Shown: positions 51,414-62,102 of the stretch, piece after piece | How the letters are laid out: the number at the start of each line of letters is the position of its first letter | Position numbering within the stretch: the first letter of the stretch is position 1 | Assembly: GCA_964545205.1 (NCBI GenBank) | Contig: CAZJFH010000003.1 | Location: forward strand, 58,511-122,510 | From: CAZJFH01 sp964545205 | GTDB lineage: Bacteria > Pseudomonadota > Alphaproteobacteria > Rhodospirillales > Magnetospirillaceae | Reading direction: 5' to 3' | DNA: 64,000 bases | The notes under the pieces: generated by a model | Told to the model about the DNA's origin: nothing | Seen by the model: only the letters and a program-made list of their open reading frames with translations | Database searches by the model: none | Program-made: the position numbers and the translations under genes

Positions 51414-53375
51414 ATGTCCGAGGCCGCGCGTCGAATGCCCACCGAGTTGGCGCCGATTACACATTACGAGATCTATGTCTACGACCGCAGGCGTTGGGTC
51501 CTGCAGGTGCGCTATCGGCACGACCAGAAGGAAGAGGCCCTCGACGAGGCCAGGAACATCGAGAAGACCCTGGGCATCGGGGTCAAGGTCCTGCGCGAAA
51601 CCTACCGGCCGGACACCAACACCTGCGAGGAGACGGTCGTCTTCCTGAGCGCGCGCACCAGCAAGCCCGAGCAGGTGGCCGCCCCCCGTGACCAGGTCCA
51701 GACCCTGCGGCCGACCGCGCGCCGCGCGCCCGCCGCCGAGAAGACGGCGGCCCCGAAGCCGCGGCGCCCGGCCGACGCCGGCCCGGAAGGCCTGACCGGC
51801 CTGGTGTTCAAGCTGCTGGCCATCATCATCGTCGCGCTGGGCGCAGCGGCGACCGCGACCGAGGTGCTGTCGACGGTGATCGAGGATGCCGTCCGCAACG
51901 GCTTTTCGATCGATCCGGCGACCGTCCCGAAGCTCACCTTCCTGACCTTCGCCGTCGTGTTCCTGGGAATCGCCCTGCCGCTGACCATGCGCTTCATCGC
52001 CGGGGTGCGCAAGAACACCGGCCGCACGCGAGCGCAACGGCTCGAGGGCCAAGGCGCGGCGGCGAACCCGCTGAGCACCGCGCGGCGCGCGCCGGCGCCG
52101 CCGCCGCCCGAGCCGATGGGCCCCTGGACCAAGGCGATGACCGACGCGCTGGCCGGCGCCCTGGGCGCCCTGGTCGGGCGGGTCGCCGGCGAGCCCGCCC
52201 AGGCCCGCCCCGATCCGAAGGCGCCGCCCGAGCCGACCTCGCCCGCGCCGCAGGACGAGCCGGAATCCTCGCCGCTCGACCTGTCTCCGGAGCCGGAGCC
52301 GGAACCGGGAACCGAACCCGGGTCCGACCCCGAACCCGAACCCGAGCCGTCCGAGGAGACGCATCTCTCGGCGGAAATCGAGCAGGCGGTCGAGAAGAAC
52401 CGCTTCACGACCATGCGCTTCCTCGGCGAGACGCTGACCCGGGTGAAGTCCAGCCGGCCGCATCTCGACAATTTCAGCCGCTTCGGCATGAACCTGCTGC
52501 TGGCCGGCGCCGTCGACGAGCAGGCGACCAGCAACCGCCTGCACCCCGAGGCGCGGCTGGCGCTGCTGCGCGAGACCATTTCGCTGCTCGGGCTCAAGCC
52601 GGCGATGGCCGCCGCCTTCTGCGAGCGCATCGACCAGTACATGCTGGAACCGCGCTACATGCGCATGTTCCAGATGGGCCGCGAGCTGATGACCCGCTTC
52701 CTCAACGGCGAGGCCCAGGCGCTGGACCAGTTGCCGACCATTCTGGACGACTGGAACAAGCCGGCCGAGAAGCAGCCGGCCCAGCGCATCGTCGCCGTGC
52801 TGTTCACCGACATGGTCGGCTCGACCGACCTGACCCAGGCCCGCGGCGACCTGGCGGCGCAGGACGTCGTGCGGCGCCACAACAGCATCGTCCGCCTGTA
52901 CCTCGCCGAATTCGACGGCCGCGAGATCAAGCACACCGGCGACGGCATCATGGCCTCGTTCGCCAGCACCGCCAACGCCGTCGACGCCGCCGCCGCGATC
53001 CAGCGCGCCGTCGCCGAGCACAACGCCGCCGACCCGTCGCTGCCGCTGCACCTGCGGATCGGCATCAACGCCGGCGAGCCGATCCAGGAAGAGAACGACC
53101 TGTTCGGAACCACGGTGCAGCTGGCGGCCCGCATCTGCGCCAAGGCCGATTCCGACCAGATCCTGTGCTCGAACGTCGTGCGCGAACTCAGCGCCGGCAA
53201 GGACCGCCGCTTCATCGCCAAGGGCGAGAACGCCCTGAAGGGATTCAAGGAACCGGTGACGCTGCACGAGGTGGTGTGGTGGCGCGGCGCGCCGGAACAC
53301 CAGGCCGAGGCGGCGCCGGCCGAAGCGGCGGACTGGCCCGCCGGTCAGGAGCCGCCCGCCAGCAACGGCTCGTAG
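51414..53375 (+). CDS. Membrane class III adenylate/guanylate cyclase with novel N-terminal region
   Basis: The 653-residue protein makes cyclic nucleotide. Layout: a small basic alpha/beta domain (about 12-85, HYEIYVYDRRRWVLQVRYRH), two membrane helices (about 130-150, 174-195), a Pro/Glu-rich linker with PEPEPEP repeats (about 260-320), an all-helical region (320-445), and the cyclase (about 455-640). The metal Asp residues are in LFTDMVGSTDL and KHTGDGIMASF; the Lys before TGDG favours ATP. The usual VNxAAR motif reads VQLAARI. Its end overlaps the convergent gene by 31 bases. An ATG at 51435 is an alternative start. Confidence 0.88.
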   Translation: MSEAARRMPTELAPITHYEIYVYDRRRWVLQVRYRHDQKEEALDEARNIEKTLGIGVKVLRETYRPDTNTCEETVVFLSARTSKPEQVAAPRDQVQTLRPTARRAPAAEKTAAPKPRRPADAGPEGLTGLVFKLLAIIIVALGAAATATEVLSTVIEDAVRNGFSIDPATVPKLTFLTFAVVFLGIALPLTMRFIAGVRKNTGRTRAQRLEGQGAAANPLSTARRAPAPPPPEPMGPWTKAMTDALAGALGALVGRVAGEPAQARPDPKAPPEPTSPAPQDEPESSPLDLSPEPEPEPGTEPGSDPEPEPEPSEETHLSAEIEQAVEKNRFTTMRFLGETLTRVKSSRPHLDNFSRFGMNLLLAGAVDEQATSNRLHPEARLALLRETISLLGLKPAMAAAFCERIDQYMLEPRYMRMFQMGRELMTRFLNGEAQALDQLPTILDDWNKPAEKQPAQRIVAVLFTDMVGSTDLTQARGDLAAQDVVRRHNSIVRLYLAEFDGREIKHTGDGIMASFASTANAVDAAAAIQRAVAEHNAADPSLPLHLRIGINAGEPIQEENDLFGTTVQLAARICAKADSDQILCSNVVRELSAGKDRRFIAKGENALKGFKEPVTLHEVVWWRGAPEHQAEAAPAEAADWPAGQEPPASNGS

Positions 53376-54907
53376 AGGTTCTCCAGCCCGAATGGGAACG
53401 CCGCCGGCGGCTCGGCGCCGGCGACGGTCGCGACGACGTCGCCGCCGACGAAGGAGAAGCCGGCGGCGATCGCGGCGCTGGCCAGACTGCGGGTCTTCAG
53501 GCCGTGCACGTAGGTGCGGAGTTGGCGCCGCGCCGCCTGCTCGGCGAACCTGTTCATCGCCTCGATGATCGCCTTCTCCGGCGTGCGCATCGCGCCGACA
53601 TCGAACCCGGCCGCGTAGAGACCGCCGAGACGCGGATCGTCCAGCAGCCGGGAAGCCAGGCCGAGACGCAGCAGAACGCCGCCGCAGAACGGCCGCACGG
53701 TCGCGACCGTCTCGTCGACACGGCCGACGCCGCAATCCGCCGGCAGCCCCGTCAGCTCGAGGAACAGGCGCTCGCCGAAGGGTCGCGGCAGCGCCCGGCA
53801 CGCGTCGAGGAACGCTTCGCGCAGAGCGGGGGTGGCGAGCGTGACGTAGTGCACCGGCACAACCAGGAACGGCATCGCCACGCTGCGGTATCCGGCGAAG
53901 GTGGCGCGCGCATGGGCGATGGCGGCGCAATCGATCTCGCCATTGGCCGCCGAGGCCGGCCCGGTGGCGACGACCTCGTCTCCGACCAGCAATATGCCCT
54001 CGGCATTGACGCGCGCCGGCACCAGCAGATGCGCGGCCACGATCCGGCGACCGACATGCCACATCGGTCGAAACGCGAACTGCAGGCTGCTGGTCGCGTA
54101 AGGACTGGTCGCGGCCCAGTCGTCGCATTGCTGGCCGCTCACCACCGGCGGCGCGACCGCGCCAGGCGCCGCGGCGGCCGCCGTCTCCAGCGGGCACACC
54201 GCACCGGGGATGTCCCGCCATTCCGGATCGCCCTCCGGGCGCGGTGACGCCCTGTCCGGAGACGGCGCCTCGGGCGGCCGCACGATGCCCGGGCCTGGCG
54301 GGCCGCCGGAGCCCGGGCCGGCCTCGACGGGGGTCAGGGCCCCCTCGCCGAGCGCGGTGCGGAACGCGAGCCCCAGCGCCACCTTCGGATCAAGCCGCTG
54401 CATGGTGATCTCGCGATCCTTGCGCACGGTGGCGATGGCGACCTCGACGCCGCTGCCGTGGCTGGTCTCGCCGAAAAGCCGCCGCGATATCTCGCTGGCG
54501 ATCATCGCCGCGCGCAGCTTGGCCATTTCCGCCGGCAGCCCGGTGAAGACGATGACGTAGGCGAGCTCGCCGTATGCCGTGACGATCCCGGCGCCTGCGA
54601 GATGGCGGTCGATGATGCCGCGCACGACGGTGTGGACCCGTTCGGAAACCGCCGGCCACCGCGGCCCGAAATGGCTTCGCAGCTTGTTCAGTCCGAGGAC
54701 GTGGACGCTGCCGGCCAGCAAGCTCTCGCGCCCGCGCAGCGCTTCGCGCAGCTTCTGCTCGAACAGGACGGCGTCGCGCCGCAGAACCTCGCCGGCCGCC
54801 GCGTCGCCGCTCTCGGCCGGCGCCGCCTCGGGCCGCCCCATCAATACCGACCAACTGCGCCGCAGCCTGTCGAGAAGGTCGGTGCTCACCGTCTCAGTCT
54901 TTCGCAT
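53345..54907 (-). CDS. Degenerate GGDEF/EAL-like signalling protein, unknown
   Basis: The 520-residue soluble protein has an N-terminal region (about 45-180) resembling a diguanylate cyclase fold, with YGELAYVIVF where GGDEF would be. A proline-rich linker follows (185-270). The C-terminal region (290-515) ends like an EAL domain, with AIIEAMNRFAEQAARRQLRTYVHGLKT and AIAAGFSFVGGDVV, but no EAL or metal ligands are visible. It may bind c-di-GMP or a protein without catalysis. Homology is weak and inferred by eye. The ATG at 54907 is preferred over a GTG at 54943. Direct repeats GTAAC lie upstream. Confidence 0.6.
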   Translation of the reverse strand: MRKTETVSTDLLDRLRRSWSVLMGRPEAAPAESGDAAAGEVLRRDAVLFEQKLREALRGRESLLAGSVHVLGLNKLRSHFGPRWPAVSERVHTVVRGIIDRHLAGAGIVTAYGELAYVIVFTGLPAEMAKLRAAMIASEISRRLFGETSHGSGVEVAIATVRKDREITMQRLDPKVALGLAFRTALGEGALTPVEAGPGSGGPPGPGIVRPPEAPSPDRASPRPEGDPEWRDIPGAVCPLETAAAAAPGAVAPPVVSGQQCDDWAATSPYATSSLQFAFRPMWHVGRRIVAAHLLVPARVNAEGILLVGDEVVATGPASAANGEIDCAAIAHARATFAGYRSVAMPFLVVPVHYVTLATPALREAFLDACRALPRPFGERLFLELTGLPADCGVGRVDETVATVRPFCGGVLLRLGLASRLLDDPRLGGLYAAGFDVGAMRTPEKAIIEAMNRFAEQAARRQLRTYVHGLKTRSLASAAIAAGFSFVGGDVVATVAGAEPPAAFPFGLENLYEPLLAGGS

Positions 54908-54950
54908 GTATACGCCACACCAACCTTCCGCACATTTGGCCACCGGTCAC

Positions 54951-54963
54951 GTAACAGCGTAAC
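54951..54963. promoter_or_regulatory. Direct repeat GTAAC-N3-GTAAC in a divergent promoter region
   Basis: GTAAC at 54951-54955 and 54959-54963 repeats with an eight-base period in the AT-richer 139-base region between the degenerate signalling gene and the response regulator. Tandem half-sites of this spacing are typical of operators, but no regulator can be named. Confidence 0.35.
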
Positions 54964-55046
54964 ATCTTGGAAAAAGCCGGGAAGCCATCCAAAGGTTTGC
55001 CCAAAGTCGGATGTAAATAGAGTCGCTACGAGAGTGGGAGGTTGGT

Positions 55047-55415
55047 TTGCACTCGATACTCGTCGTCGAAGACGACGCCGCGGTTGCATTTACCGTCAGA
55101 GAAATGTTGAGCAGCGCCGGTTATCAGGTCACGACAGCCGCCAACGGCGTCGAGGCGATCGAGGCCTATCGCCGCTCTCGGTCCGACCTGGTCGTCACGG
55201 ACCTGATCATGCCCGAGAAGGACGGGCTGGAGACGATCATCGACCTGCGCCGCGGCGATCCGGCGGTGCGGATGCTGGCGATGTCCGGCGGCGGACGCAC
55301 GCGCAACATGGAATTCCTCGGCATGGCGCGGCGTCTGGGCGTCCGGGTGACGCTTTCGAAGCCGTTCACCCGCGAGGAACTGCTGATGGCCGTCGCGACG
55401 GCGCTGGAGGATTGA
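55047..55415 (+). CDS. Single-domain response regulator (CheY-like)
   Basis: The 122-residue receiver domain has the acidic pocket (VVEDD), phospho-acceptor Asp52 (VVTDLIMPEKDG), the conserved Ser in AMSGGG and the Lys in LSKPF. The start is TTG at 55047 with GGGAGG five bases before. It is convergent with the histidine kinase gene at 55417 (one base between) and next to the chemosensory cluster, so it is a candidate output for CheA or either kinase. Confidence 0.9.
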   Translation: MHSILVVEDDAAVAFTVREMLSSAGYQVTTAANGVEAIEAYRRSRSDLVVTDLIMPEKDGLETIIDLRRGDPAVRMLAMSGGGRTRNMEFLGMARRLGVRVTLSKPFTREELLMAVATALED

Positions 55416-55416
55416 G

Positions 55417-57024
55417 CTACTCGGCGACGCCGGCCGCCGCGAGGCGCAGCACGCGGTCGGCCGGGAAGCGCATGGTCACGGTGGTGCCGGCGCCCTCGCG
55501 GCTGTCGAGGTCGAAGCGGCCGCCGTGCAGGTCGACGAAGGCCTTGGACAGCGGCAGGCCGAGCCCGGAGCCGGCATGCTTGCGCGCCAGGCTGGACTCG
55601 ATCTGGGTGAACGGCTCGATCACCCGCGCCAGGTCGGCGGCCGGGATGCCGATGCCGGTGTCGCGCACCGACATGAACAACCCGCCGTCCTCGCCGATGC
55701 CGGCCGACAGGACGACCTTGCCGCCCGGCTGCGTGAACTTGATGGCGTTCGACAGCAGATTGAGCAGCGCCTGCTTGATCAGGCGCTGGTCGGCGCGCAG
55801 CGGCGGCAGGTCGTCGGCAACCTCGATCGCGGCGGTGAGCTGCCCCTCCTCGGCGAGATGCTCCATCATGCGCCAGGCGCCGTAGAGCATCGCCGGCACG
55901 TCGACCTCGCTCTCCTGCAGATGAATCTTGCCGGCCTCGATGCGCGAGACGTCGAGGATGTCCGAGATGATCTGCAGCAGGTGCTGGCCGGAATCGTGGA
56001 TGTTGTGGATGTACTCTTCGTACTTCTCGTGCCCGATCGGCCCCATGATGTGGCTCATCATCAGGTCGGCGAAGCCGATGATCGCGTTCAAGGGCGTGCG
56101 CAGCTCGTGGCTCATGTTGGCGAGGAACGCCGTCTTGGCGCGGTTGGCGCTCTCGGCCATCTCCTTGGCCTCGATCAGCGCCTCCTCGATGCGCATGCGC
56201 TCGGCGATCTCCTGCTTGAGCTTGCGCGTGCGCTGCTCGACCGCGCGCTCGAGATCGTCGTGGGCGCGCTGCAGCGCCTCTTCGGCCAGCATGCGCTTGG
56301 TGACGTTGCGCGACACGCCGGCGATGCCGACGACGTCGCCCGAATTGGAGCGGATCGGCGCCAGCGTCGTCGACATCCAGATGCACGCCTCGCCGGTGTC
56401 GTGGCGCTCGACCTTGTCGCTGAGAACCTCGCCGGTCTCCAGGACCTCCTGCGCGTACTTGGCGAGGCGGAATTCGTGCGCCGAGGCCCCCACCAGCCGA
56501 CGCGGATCCGACACGCCCAGCAGCTTGCACACCGCGCCGTTGGCGCGCTCGAAGCGCAGGTCGCGATCGAGGAAGAAGATGGCGTCGGGAATGCTGTCCA
56601 TCAGGGCCTTGAGCAGGCGCCGCTCGTGATCGAGATTGCGGCTCAGCTCGAATTGCGCGGCGGCATTGAGCACCACGGTGCGCAGTTCGACCGGGTTCCA
56701 GGGCTTCGAGACGTAGGCGTGAATCTTGCCGATGTTGACGGCGCGCACCAGCGCGGTGATGTCGGTGTAGCCGGTGATCAGCACCCGCGTCGCCTCGGAG
56801 ACCTCGCGCGCGCGCTGCAGGAACTCGTCGCCGTTCATCCCGGGCATGCGCTGGTCGGAGAGGATCACCGAGACCTGGTTCTCCTCGAGCAGGCGCAGGG
56901 CCTCCCAGCCGTCGGTCGCGGTCAGGATGCGGAAGTCGTCCTCGAACAGGTCCGAGATGGCGACCAGTATCTGCGGCTCGTTGTCTACGACCAGCAGGCG
57001 GTGTTTCGTGTTCTTCGCGGTCAT
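55417..57024 (-). CDS. REC-PAS-histidine kinase (hybrid sensor kinase)
   Basis: The 535-residue soluble protein has an N-terminal receiver (Asp57 in VILSDQRMPGMNG, with ITGYTDI as in RpfG-type receivers), a PAS domain (about 140-245), a coiled coil, a HisKA domain with His306 in NMSHELRTPLNAIIGF, and a HATPase (NLLSNAIKF N-box, DTGIGIP, GSGLGLPL). No membrane helix is visible. It is the last gene of the minus-strand chemosensory run, 22 bases after the REC-REC kinase gene. Confidence 0.93.
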   Translation of the reverse strand: MTAKNTKHRLLVVDNEPQILVAISDLFEDDFRILTATDGWEALRLLEENQVSVILSDQRMPGMNGDEFLQRAREVSEATRVLITGYTDITALVRAVNIGKIHAYVSKPWNPVELRTVVLNAAAQFELSRNLDHERRLLKALMDSIPDAIFFLDRDLRFERANGAVCKLLGVSDPRRLVGASAHEFRLAKYAQEVLETGEVLSDKVERHDTGEACIWMSTTLAPIRSNSGDVVGIAGVSRNVTKRMLAEEALQRAHDDLERAVEQRTRKLKQEIAERMRIEEALIEAKEMAESANRAKTAFLANMSHELRTPLNAIIGFADLMMSHIMGPIGHEKYEEYIHNIHDSGQHLLQIISDILDVSRIEAGKIHLQESEVDVPAMLYGAWRMMEHLAEEGQLTAAIEVADDLPPLRADQRLIKQALLNLLSNAIKFTQPGGKVVLSAGIGEDGGLFMSVRDTGIGIPAADLARVIEPFTQIESSLARKHAGSGLGLPLSKAFVDLHGGRFDLDSREGAGTTVTMRFPADRVLRLAAAGVAE

Positions 57025-57046
57025 TCAGGCGCTGCCCGTGCGGTCG

Positions 57047-58758
<1,712 letters not shown>

Positions 58759-58762
<4 letters not shown>

Positions 58763-59850
58763 GCCACGGTCTCCCGGCGGAACGGCGCGACCAGTTCGAC
58801 CATGCGCCGCGCGATGGCGGGCAGCGGCAGGCTCTCGCAGACGGCGCCGAGCTCGACCGCGGCGGCGGGCATGCCGTAGACGACGGCGGTCGAGGCGTCC
58901 TCGGCGATGGTGTGGGCGCCGGACTTGCGCAGCTCGAGCAGGCCGCGGGCGCCGTCGGCGCCCATGCCGGTCAGCAGCACGCCGAGCGCCTGGTCGCCGA
59001 GATCGCGGGCGATGGATTCGAACAGCACCGTGCCCGACGGGCGCTGGCTGCAGACCTCGTCGCCCATGCCGAGCCACAGCTTGCCGCGGCGCAGTTCGAG
59101 ATGGCGGTCCGCCGGCGGCACGTAGACGACCCCGGCGCGCGGCGTCTCGCCCGGCTGGGCGATCCTGACCTCGAGCGGCGTCATGCCGTCGAGCCAGCTC
59201 ACGAAGCCGTCGAGGAAGCTCGGCGTGATGTGCTGCACCAGCAGGATCGGCGCCGGGAAGTCGGCCGACAGCTCGCCCAGCACCCGGGTCAGCGCGTTGG
59301 GACCGCCGGTCGAGGCGACCAGCCCGACCATCCGCAGGCTTGCCGACCGCCGCGCCGGCGGCGGCGGCGGCGGCGGCGCAGCGGCGGCGGGCGGCGGCGG
59401 CGGCGAGCCGAACGACAGGCCGCGCCGCGGCGCCTGGCGCACGACCTTGACCTGGCTCATGATGGCGAGCTGGTTGCACAGGTGGGTGGCGACGCGCTCG
59501 TAGTCCTCGTTGGTGGTGCCGACCGGCTTCTCGACGACGGCGACGGCGCCGGCGCGCAGGGCGTTCATGGCGATGTCGAGCTCGTCGCCCTCGACCGAGG
59601 CGGCGACGACGACGATCGGCGTCGGCCGGGTCGACATGATGCGCAGGGTGGCGTCGAGCCCGTTCATGCCCGGCAGGCGGATGTCGAGCGAGATCACGTC
59701 GGGCCTGACGCGATCGAGGCAGGCCAGCGCCTCCTCGGCGGTCTCGCTGATCGAGACGATCTCGAAGCGCGGATCGCTGCCGATGATGTGCTGCAGCAGC
59801 AGCCGCACCACGGCCGAGTCCTCGACGATCATCACCCGTGTCTTGTTCAT
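58759..59850 (-). CDS. cheB: Chemotaxis-type methylesterase/deamidase CheB
   Basis: CheB removes methyl groups from the receptor. The 363 residues have an N-terminal receiver (Asp56 in ISLDIRLPG), a linker with runs of proline and alanine (about 145-165), and the catalytic domain with Ser in GLVASTGGPNAL, His in LVQHITPSFL and Asp in TGMGADGARG. It is coupled by ATGA overlaps to cheA upstream and to the REC-REC kinase downstream. The matching cheR is not in the window and may lie beyond 64000. Confidence 0.95.
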
Positions 59851-62102
59851 AGCAGCTGCTCGATCGTCTCCAGAAGTTCGCGTTGGTCGAACTTGCGTTT
59901 CACGACATAGGCCGCGGCGCCGAGGCTCAGGCCCCGCTCGCGGTCCTCGCGGCTCTCCAGCGACGTGACCATGATCACCGGGATGCGCGAGAAGGTCTTG
60001 TCCTTCTTCATCTCCTTGAGCAGGCCGAAGCCGTCGAGGCGCGGCATCTGCACGTCGGCGACGACAAGATCGATCGCCTGGGCGCGCAGCACCGCCAGCG
60101 CCTCGAGGCCGTCGACGGCGACGAAGACCTGGTAGCCTTGCGCCGCCAGGATGCTCTTCTCCAGCGTGCGGGTGGTGAAGGAGTCGTCGACGACCAGGAT
60201 GCTGGGCACCTTGACCGCCGGCGCCCGCTCGACGGTCGCCAGGCTGCGGCCGTGATCGGGATGCCGGCAGGATTCGACGAGCTGGAACGGGCTGACGACG
60301 ACCACCACCGAGCCGTCCTCCATCAACGTGCCGCCGGCGATCTTGCTGCCCGCCGGCAGCGGGAAGCCGAGATCCTGGATCAGGCCGTCGCGGATGGTGC
60401 GGAAGGCGTCGACCGCCACCGCGATGCGCGCGTCGCCCGAGCGCAGCACCATCACCGGCATCGTGCCGCCGTGGGTGGCGATCGCGGTGTCGGGCAGGTC
60501 GAGCAGCTCGGCCATGCCGATCAGGTTGAGCTGGCGGCCCTCGACCTGCACCACCGGCCGGCCCTCGACGGTGCGCACCTGGTCGAGGCGGAAGCGGCTC
60601 AGCCGCTCGATGCCGTCGGTCGGCACCGCGATCGTGCGGCCCTGCACCTCGACCAGCAGCAGCCGGTGCGTCGCCACGGACAGCGGCACCAGGAGCTGGA
60701 AGGTCGTGCCCGGCCCCTCCTTGTGCGGCACGTCGAGGCTGCCGTTGAGCTTGGCCACCGCCTCGTAGACCACCGACATGCCCATGCCGCGCCCGGCGAG
60801 GTCGGTCACCCTGCCGGCGGTCGAGAAGCCGGGCCGGAAGATGTGGCGCACCACCTCGTGGTCGCTGGCCGAGGCGGCGTCCTCGGCGGAGACGAAGCCG
60901 CCGGCGACGGCGACCTCGATGATCTTGCGCCGGTCGATGCCGCGGCCGTCGTCGTCGATGGTCAACAGCAGCCGGCCGCCGCGGATGGCGAATCTCAGGG
61001 CGATGCGGCCCGTGCGCTCCTTGCCGGCGGCCGCGCGTTCCTCGGGCGTCTCCATGCCGTGGAACAGCGCGTTGCGCAGCATGTGCATCACGGGGTCCTT
61101 GAGCGTCTGCAGGACCATGCGGTCGGCGCGCACGTCGAGCCCGACGACGCGGAAATCGACCTCCTTGCCTTCGTCGCGCGCCAAGTCGCGCATCATCTTG
61201 CGGAAACCGCCGAACACCGTTTCGGCCGGGATCATCCGCGCCGCCGTGACCTCCTCCTGCAGGGTGCCGGCGAGCTGGCGCAGCGTCCAGCCGCCGCGGC
61301 TCTGGAGGATGCGGGTGCCGCGCGCCTCCTTGGCCAGCGCGCGCAGGGCCTGGCCGAAGCCGTCGAAGCCGTCGCCGCCGTGACCGGCGCGCGGCAGCGA
61401 CTTGCGCAGGCGCTTCCACTGCTTTTCGAGATCGGCGATCTGCGCCTCCAGGCCGCGCAGCCGCCGCGAGACCATGTCGTGGCCGTGGCCCTCGGTCAGG
61501 AGCTGGCCGGCAGAGCGCAGCAGGCGGTCGAGATCGTTGGTGTCGATGCGCACGGTGTCGTCGAGCGCCGCGACGCCGGCGCCACGCGACGGCGGCGGCT
61601 CCGGCGGCGCCTCGGTCGCCGGCGGCGGCATCTCCGCGGGCGGCGCGGCGGGTTCGGCGACCGGCGCCGTCGCAGAGGGTGCGCCGGCGCCCGGCGCGGC
61701 GTCCTCCTCGGGCATGTTGGCGAGGTGGACGTCGATGGCGTCCAGCGCCTCGACCGGCGGCGGCGGCGATTCGTTGTCGCCGAGCGCCGCCACCCAGTCC
61801 TCGATCGCGTTCAGGACCTGGTGGACGACGGCGACGGCCGCGGCGTCGGGCATCCGGTCGTCGGCGCGCAGGCGGTTGAACAGCGTTTCCAGCCGATGCG
61901 CCAGCACCTCGATCGGCCGCAGGTCGACCGCCCGCGCCGCGCCCTTGAGGCTGTGGGCGCGACGGAAGACCTCGTCGAATTCGGGCCGCTCCCAGGACGC
62001 GCCCCCCTCCTCGAACCTGGCCAGGGCGTTCCGGATGTACTCCAGATGGTCCCGGTGCTCGATCTGGAAGGCCGCCAGGAGCGTGCGGCGGATGTCCCTC
62101 AA
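59847..62102 (-). CDS. cheA: CheA-type chemosensory kinase with C-terminal receiver
   Basis: The 751-residue hybrid CheA has a P1 Hpt domain with His50 in RRAHSLKGAARAVD, a Pro/Ala linker without an obvious P2, a dimerisation region, the kinase core (MLRNALFHGMETPEE N-box, DDDGRGID, GRGMGMSVVYE), a CheW-like P5 (RLLLVEVQGRTIAVPTDGIERL), and a receiver at the end (VADVQMPRLDG). The start is TTG at 62102, overlapping the mcp stop (TTGA), with GGAGAAG upstream. Kinases with this layout serve developmental or pili systems more often than flagella. Confidence 0.92.
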   Translation of the reverse strand: MRDIRRTLLAAFQIEHRDHLEYIRNALARFEEGGASWERPEFDEVFRRAHSLKGAARAVDLRPIEVLAHRLETLFNRLRADDRMPDAAAVAVVHQVLNAIEDWVAALGDNESPPPPVEALDAIDVHLANMPEEDAAPGAGAPSATAPVAEPAAPPAEMPPPATEAPPEPPPSRGAGVAALDDTVRIDTNDLDRLLRSAGQLLTEGHGHDMVSRRLRGLEAQIADLEKQWKRLRKSLPRAGHGGDGFDGFGQALRALAKEARGTRILQSRGGWTLRQLAGTLQEEVTAARMIPAETVFGGFRKMMRDLARDEGKEVDFRVVGLDVRADRMVLQTLKDPVMHMLRNALFHGMETPEERAAAGKERTGRIALRFAIRGGRLLLTIDDDGRGIDRRKIIEVAVAGGFVSAEDAASASDHEVVRHIFRPGFSTAGRVTDLAGRGMGMSVVYEAVAKLNGSLDVPHKEGPGTTFQLLVPLSVATHRLLLVEVQGRTIAVPTDGIERLSRFRLDQVRTVEGRPVVQVEGRQLNLIGMAELLDLPDTAIATHGGTMPVMVLRSGDARIAVAVDAFRTIRDGLIQDLGFPLPAGSKIAGGTLMEDGSVVVVVSPFQLVESCRHPDHGRSLATVERAPAVKVPSILVVDDSFTTRTLEKSILAAQGYQVFVAVDGLEALAVLRAQAIDLVVADVQMPRLDGFGLLKEMKKDKTFSRIPVIMVTSLESREDRERGLSLGAAAYVVKRKFDQRELLETIEQLL

